Assembly: GCA_016929415.1 (NCBI GenBank)
Contig: JAFGIW010000157.1
Location: 124,001-188,000 of the forward strand
From: Chitinispirillaceae bacterium
GTDB taxonomy: Bacteria > Fibrobacterota > Chitinivibrionia > Chitinivibrionales > Chitinispirillaceae
Length of the DNA stretch: 64,000 nucleotides
Direction: 5' to 3'
Every line of letters begins with the position of its first letter. Position 1 is the first letter of the stretch. Below, in pieces: positions 59,447 to 64,000 of the stretch. The translations under genes were made by a program, and so were the position numbers. The notes beneath the pieces were generated by a model. It saw only the letters and a list, made by a program, of their open reading frames with translations, was not told the origin of the DNA and did no database searches.

Positions 59447-62107
59447 ATGCATTTCAACAGGACGGTGGTAGTGTCAGGAAAACTTGCGTCGGTCTTTCTG
59501 GGGTTGGCCGGTTGTTTTTTCCCTTCATTCGTGCGGGCTTTACCCTTCACCCCGCCGGTGACGGCCCGTTGTGAGTATACGCTCGATACCAACTGGAAGT
59601 ATATCCAGGGCAATCCTTCAGGCGCAGAGGCGGCATCTTATAATGACGCTTCATGGAGCATCATACATCTGCCGCATAATTTCCAGAAGGTATCCGTCAC
59701 CGGTGCGGGCAATTATTACCGTGGAAACGGGTTCTACCGCAAGCACTTCATTCTTGACACAGGACTGCAGGGAAGACGGATTACGGTGTATTTCGAGGGT
59801 GCCATGACCGTCGCCGAAGTATGGATAAACGGTACGAAGCTCGCCACACATTACGGCGGTTTCACCCCTTTTTCCTATGACATTACCCGGCACTGCAATT
59901 TCGGCGATCAGGAGAACGTCCTTGCGGTGCGGCTTAATAATTCCTATCAGAAACAGGTGCCCCCGGAAAAACCCGACGGAAGCAGCGTCGATTTTGAAAT
60001 GTTCGGCGGGATTTACCGCGATGTACGGATTATCGCCACCGATACTATATTCGTTCCCGAGGGCATTCACGACTGGGCGAACAACTGGGAGAATCAGGGG
60101 GGGCATTTCATCACGTGTGATGATGTGTCAACTTCAGCCGCGAAATTGACCGTGCGCACCTGGGTGAAAAACGGCGCGGCCGGCAGTGCCAATTGTTCAG
60201 TGGCAACCACCATCGTGAATGGAGCGAATCAGGCGGTACAGGCTGATGAGTCCGCCGTGCAGAGCATCGGCGCCGACAAGGTCGCCCGGTTCGCGCAGAC
60301 CGTTTCGGTCGCCAGTCCGACCCTCTGGTATCCGTGGGCGCCGTATCTTTACACGGTATACACGGTGGTCTACAACGGAACCGCCGCGGTTGACTGTTAC
60401 AGAACCAGAATCGGGATAAGGCAGGTGAAATTCAGCAAAACCGCGGGAGCGACCTGTAACGGCGTTTATTTCAAAATGCTCGGTCTGAACCGTCACCAGA
60501 CCTGGCCTTTTGTCGGACACGCAGTGCCGAATATTCAGCAGCGCCGTGACGCCGAATACCTCAAGGAAGCCGGCTGCAACTTCGCGCGATGCTCTCACTA
60601 CCTGCAGGATGACGCCTTCATGGATGCGTGCGACAGTCTCGGCATCTTTTTATGGGTCGAGACGCCCGGATGGCATTGCTGCAACAATGACGGCAAGCCT
60701 TCGACGGATGAAACGTGGAGAAAGCGGCACTATGACGAGGTGCGATTCATGGTGCGCACGGCAAGAAATCACCCCTCGGTGGCCATATGGGCACCTGCCA
60801 TAAATGAGGCGGTTTCCGACCCGACGATTGAAAATCCGCTGAACGATCTCTGCCATGCCGAGGATTCCTCGCGCATGACCTCGGCCGCGCGCGCCGGGTG
60901 GCAGCATCCGGTCGGCGCGGGCAAGAACATTTACGACATCTACGGCGACAACCAATTTACTCCCGGCAGCATCCCCACGTCGAATCCCGATCCGAATACC
61001 TACGGGTACATCAATACCGAGCACACGGGCCATACCTACGAAGACTACTCCAACCGCGCCGCCAACTCAGAATCGGACCTGCTGTCGCATGCATGGAAAC
61101 ACGCCCAGATGACGGCCGAGGCCATGGACAGGGGCGCCTGGGTGCTCGGCGGCATGGGCTGGTGCATGTTCGACTATTATACCGGAGGAAAGATTCGCGT
61201 TCACGGCGTCATGGACCTCATGCACATTCCCAAGTTCGCCTTCTGGTTGTACAAGAGTCAGTGCGCATCCGACAACTACAACGGATCCCTTCACCCTTTC
61301 CTGAAAATCGCCAACTGGTACACCGAAAAGTCGCCGGTCAACCGCGACGTCTATCATAACTGCGAACAGGTGAAGCTTTACCGCAACGGCACGCTTGTCG
61401 CCACCCAGGGACCTGCAAAGACCCTGAACCTCGCGCACGGCGTAACGACATTCGAAAAAATCGCCTTCGAAAAGGGCATGCTGACCGCCGAAGGGTTGAT
61501 CGGCGGCATCGTCGTTGCGCGTGACACCGCACGGACACCGGGTGCCGTCGCCTCGATCAGGCTCGAGGCCGACCCGCCGGTCGTCGAGGCCAACGGAGGC
61601 GATTTCAGCCGTGTGGTCGCCATGCTTGTCGATGCCGACGGAACCTACATACCGAATACAACCAATCGGATTACCTTTGCGCTTACCGGGAAAGGCAAGC
61701 TGGTGGGCGACAATCCGATTGCCGCCCAGGCGGGCGCATGCATCATTCTGGCAAAAGCGACCCTTGAGGCGGGAACGATGACGGTGACCGCTACGGCCGG
61801 ATCGTTGAATTCAAACGTCGTTTCCATCACCGTCAAACCGACGGCTCCCCCGACCGCGCTTCTCCGGCCGGCGATTCCCGCCCTGTCAACGGTTTTCCGT
61901 CCCCGGATCGCCAGAATACCGGGCAGCCGATGCGTCCTTCCCGTGGATGCGCCCTGCGGCGTGACCGTGTACGATCTTACCGGCAGGCTCGTGTACCGGG
62001 GAGCCGTCAAGGGCCGCGTGCTCGATCTGAAAAAGGCGGAGGCGGGGGCGGAGGGAATTTATATAGTAAAAATCAACGCTTCAGTACCGCCGGTTCCCGA
62101 TCAATAA
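59447..62107 (+). CDS. Secreted GH2-family glycoside hydrolase
   Basis: The 886-residue product has a signal peptide and then the GH2 domain order: sugar-binding jelly roll (IHLPHNFQKVSVTGAGNYYRG), Ig-like domain and a TIM barrel. Glu454 in PAINEAVSD is the likely acid/base and Glu525 in NTEHTGHTYED the likely nucleophile. An Ig-like domain (about 690-810) and a sorting-type tail (VTVYDLTGRLVYRG, then GIYIVKI) follow. It is most like beta-galactosidases, but the sugar cannot be proved. ATG 59447 is preceded by AAGGA and opens the signal peptide. Confidence 0.88.
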   Translation: MHFNRTVVVSGKLASVFLGLAGCFFPSFVRALPFTPPVTARCEYTLDTNWKYIQGNPSGAEAASYNDASWSIIHLPHNFQKVSVTGAGNYYRGNGFYRKHFILDTGLQGRRITVYFEGAMTVAEVWINGTKLATHYGGFTPFSYDITRHCNFGDQENVLAVRLNNSYQKQVPPEKPDGSSVDFEMFGGIYRDVRIIATDTIFVPEGIHDWANNWENQGGHFITCDDVSTSAAKLTVRTWVKNGAAGSANCSVATTIVNGANQAVQADESAVQSIGADKVARFAQTVSVASPTLWYPWAPYLYTVYTVVYNGTAAVDCYRTRIGIRQVKFSKTAGATCNGVYFKMLGLNRHQTWPFVGHAVPNIQQRRDAEYLKEAGCNFARCSHYLQDDAFMDACDSLGIFLWVETPGWHCCNNDGKPSTDETWRKRHYDEVRFMVRTARNHPSVAIWAPAINEAVSDPTIENPLNDLCHAEDSSRMTSAARAGWQHPVGAGKNIYDIYGDNQFTPGSIPTSNPDPNTYGYINTEHTGHTYEDYSNRAANSESDLLSHAWKHAQMTAEAMDRGAWVLGGMGWCMFDYYTGGKIRVHGVMDLMHIPKFAFWLYKSQCASDNYNGSLHPFLKIANWYTEKSPVNRDVYHNCEQVKLYRNGTLVATQGPAKTLNLAHGVTTFEKIAFEKGMLTAEGLIGGIVVARDTARTPGAVASIRLEADPPVVEANGGDFSRVVAMLVDADGTYIPNTTNRITFALTGKGKLVGDNPIAAQAGACIILAKATLEAGTMTVTATAGSLNSNVVSITVKPTAPPTALLRPAIPALSTVFRPRIARIPGSRCVLPVDAPCGVTVYDLTGRLVYRGAVKGRVLDLKKAEAGAEGIYIVKINASVPPVPDQ

Positions 62108-62156
62108 CCGGCAGACCGGCAGCACGGTTACAGTCCTGTTTGCACTGCCACCGCTT

Positions 62157-63926
62157 CTACCTGACAACAATCCCCACCACTGTCCCTGGAGCTTGGGTGT
62201 TTTCGACTTTGAGCAGATACATGCCCGCGGGAATACGGCGAAGATCGAACCGGTGCGTGCCCGCGGGAAGCGGTTCATTGTTCAGTGTGGCAATGCGCGT
62301 TCCCTTGATGGTAAACAGTTCCGACGTGCGGGCGCCTTCACCCGTAAGGGTAAGTTCCAGAAAACCATTGCCGCAGCGGGTTGAGAGGTATTCATTCGGC
62401 CGGCGGGGGCGTTTCATTTGAACGGATACCGTGTAATTGTCCCAGCCGGGCATCTCGTCGAGCGTAATCGTATAATCGCTGTTGAGAATCTTTTTCCAGT
62501 CGGCGGCGGTATTGTCGTGAGCCCAGCCGTCCATGGTGTACTCGCCGTACCAGGGCATGAAATACGACCATCCCGCGCCGTCGCTCTTCATTTCGTCGGG
62601 GTAGGGGATCGAACCGTTTTCGCTCAGGGCGATGATTTTTCTGCCGCCGTACATGTCTTTGAGTTTTTCGAACGATGCCGCCAGCGAACCGTGGTTCGCC
62701 TCCCGAGGATAGTAATAATAATCACGTCCGATGATATCCACATACTCATCGCCGGGATACCAGCTGAGCGCATCACCTGCCTCGTCGGTGGTCCAGACCC
62801 AGATGAGATTGGTAAGTCCGTGTTGTTTTATAAAGCGGTCGAACATGAACCGGTACAGCGATCTGCAGGCATTCGGCCCCTTGTAGCCCCACCAGAACCA
62901 TTTGCCCGAGGCTTCATGGAGCGGCCGCCACAGCACCGGGATTCTCTTGTCGGCGAGTTGCTTGAGATACCCGGCGATCATGTCCAGGTTCGCGACAATG
63001 GCCTTGTACTCCGCGCTTGCGGTGTTGAACTCGCTGCAGGCGGGCGGATCCGCGTATGCCCTGGTGAGGTCGAAATCGGTGGTTGTCTGTCCCGAAGCCG
63101 ACGGAGAGTAAAACACCTCCGCGGCGCCGCTCGGGTCCTTCCAATGCCAGCAGTAGGCGGGAAAACCGCCTCTTTTAAAAACATCCTCGGCAAGCGCGAG
63201 CGTTGCATCGGTATACCCTTTATGCCATTCGCTTTCGGAATTCTTGCCTGTCGCATGCATGAAATCCAGTCCGACCAGCGCGGGAATTTTTCCCGAGGCA
63301 TTTTTAATCCATTCCAGCTCTTCCTGATCCTCAACGGTGTTGGGCGTGTAATGGCCGTCATTCTGCATGACTCGATTGGTCATGACCCCGCTTACCACCT
63401 GTTTCTGAAAGTTTTCCACGAGGAACCCGTACATCTTCTTCGCATTTGCGGAAGCATTCGGCGTAACAAGGGAGGGGGAGATGGTAAACGGCGTGGCGAC
63501 ATAGGGGGTAAGTTCAACATAGTCGATATTCACCCATCCCCATGATTTGGTGATTTCAATCGTGTTGTTTCCGGCATTCAATTTAAGTTTGGCGGATGCT
63601 TTTATAGAGGTGAACGTGTCGACTTTCGGAAATGAAATCTGGCCGCAGGAGACGCCGTTCACCCCCAGATTCTGGATTTTCCCGTTCGTATCGCTGGGTT
63701 GGGAATAATTGGCCCAGAGCGCATAAAACCCGGCCGTCGCGGCATTGACTTTGAAGGAGAGGCCGCCCTCCTTCATGTTGACGTACAACCCGCCCGACGC
63801 TTCGTCATCAGCCACTTTTTGAACGGAGTTTTCGTCGACGATTGCGTTTTCGGCTTCGTAGCGATCCGCCGCAGGGGCGATTCCGAGATACCCGGCGAGA
63901 ATAAATGTAACCCACGCCTGTTTCAT
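62157..63926 (-). CDS. Secreted GH26 beta-mannanase with CBM35-like domain
   Basis: The 589-residue product has a signal peptide, a CBM35-like module (about 20-145, opening YEAENAIVDENSVQ, with GWVNIDYVELT at its end) and a GH26 barrel. Glu338 in WRPLHEASGKWFWWG is the acid/base and Glu436 in ALSENGSIP the nucleophile of this family. A type IX-like tail (GMYLLKVE) ends it. It should cut mannans outside the cell. ATG 63926 has AAGGGAG before it, so the frame start at 63941 is not used. It is convergent with the GH2 gene. Confidence 0.9.
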   Translation of the reverse strand: MKQAWVTFILAGYLGIAPAADRYEAENAIVDENSVQKVADDEASGGLYVNMKEGGLSFKVNAATAGFYALWANYSQPSDTNGKIQNLGVNGVSCGQISFPKVDTFTSIKASAKLKLNAGNNTIEITKSWGWVNIDYVELTPYVATPFTISPSLVTPNASANAKKMYGFLVENFQKQVVSGVMTNRVMQNDGHYTPNTVEDQEELEWIKNASGKIPALVGLDFMHATGKNSESEWHKGYTDATLALAEDVFKRGGFPAYCWHWKDPSGAAEVFYSPSASGQTTTDFDLTRAYADPPACSEFNTASAEYKAIVANLDMIAGYLKQLADKRIPVLWRPLHEASGKWFWWGYKGPNACRSLYRFMFDRFIKQHGLTNLIWVWTTDEAGDALSWYPGDEYVDIIGRDYYYYPREANHGSLAASFEKLKDMYGGRKIIALSENGSIPYPDEMKSDGAGWSYFMPWYGEYTMDGWAHDNTAADWKKILNSDYTITLDEMPGWDNYTVSVQMKRPRRPNEYLSTRCGNGFLELTLTGEGARTSELFTIKGTRIATLNNEPLPAGTHRFDLRRIPAGMYLLKVENTQAPGTVVGIVVR

Positions 63927-63964
63927 GGCTGCTCCCTTCACTCCCGCATCGACGCGATTGTCGT

Positions 63965-63991
63965 GAAATACGTCTTGTTGCCTAAAGTCAA
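63965..63991 (-). promoter_or_regulatory. Weak candidate promoter of the mannanase gene
   Basis: On the minus strand TTGACT (63991-63986) and TATTTC (63970-63965) are 15 bases apart, shorter than ideal. Transcription would start near 63958, about 32 bases before ATG 63926. Confidence 0.3.
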
Positions 63992-64000
63992 TTTTACATA

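Noticed and set aside
62418-63545. Plus-strand open frame of 375 codons opposite the GH26 gene
   Set aside because: The minus strand carries both catalytic glutamate motifs of GH26; the plus frame looks random.
1-64000. tRNA, rRNA genes, CRISPR arrays and intact IS elements
   Set aside because: I saw no cloverleaf arms with a GTTCGA-type T-loop in the right spacing, no rRNA-like stretches, no regularly spaced repeats with unique spacers and no full transposase. Short or degenerate cases could escape reading by eye; tRNAscan and an IS search would settle it.

Overview
The window looks like chromosomal DNA of a member of the Fibrobacterota, or a close relative in the FCB group. The grounds are: two TIGR02147-type proteins (a family described from Fibrobacter succinogenes), one of them overlapping a lipoprotein gene; secreted glycoside hydrolases of families GH10, GH2 and GH26 with C-terminal sorting-type tails; a DUF3450-ExbB-ExbB-ExbD-TonB cluster; a SprA-like lipoprotein; and an archaeal/eukaryal-type prolyl-tRNA synthetase. 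The genus cannot be fixed from sequence reading alone. I saw no rRNA or tRNA gene, CRISPR array, phage or intact insertion sequence.

Layout. 1-816 holds no convincing gene. 817-4478: a flavodoxin-like protein, a GH10 xylanase and two decayed or truncated genes. 4559-11535: a six-gene same-strand cluster (cyclic-nucleotide-binding protein, orphan solute-binding lipoprotein, TPR protein, coiled-coil protein, membrane-tethered AraC-type protein, periplasmic transglutaminase) that matches no described system I know. 11608-16993: an envelope-glycan group (flippase-like protein, methyltransferase, GT2, YfhO). 17174-19859: a second cNMP-binding protein, ispE, two small genes. 20039-23519: TIGR02147 protein, overlapping lipoprotein, secreted two-domain protein. 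23548-24741: aminotransferase. 25018-28965: TonB energy-transduction operon, then a GT9 heptosyltransferase. 30217-34665: a second membrane AraC-type regulator, a second TIGR02147 gene, a secreted CBM-like protein and a SprA-like lipoprotein. 35166-39620: a 1484-residue TPR protein that is an internal tandem duplication. 40063-40229: a candidate small RNA. 40260-44718: corA and proS back to back, then an unknown membrane protein. 44768-49328: MBOAT/AlgX-like O-acetylation pair, HAD phosphatase, aminotransferase. 49523-50641: outer-membrane-type protein. 51194-59270: smc, GyrI-like, arylamine N-acetyltransferase, DUF4416, rpmE, DUF1385, prfA. 59447-63926: convergent GH2 and GH26 enzymes.

How it fits together. 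The secreted hydrolases (xylan, mannan, beta-galactoside type) point to plant-polysaccharide degradation, with export probably through a type IX-like route: shared C-terminal tails are seen on three of these enzymes and one further secreted protein. The TonB operon would energise outer-membrane uptake. Regulation appears to use membrane-bound AraC proteins with extracytoplasmic domains, cNMP-binding proteins without DNA-binding domains, and TIGR02147 proteins. Two regulator-type genes (4559 and 20039) have promoters placed so that their mRNAs would be leaderless or nearly so.
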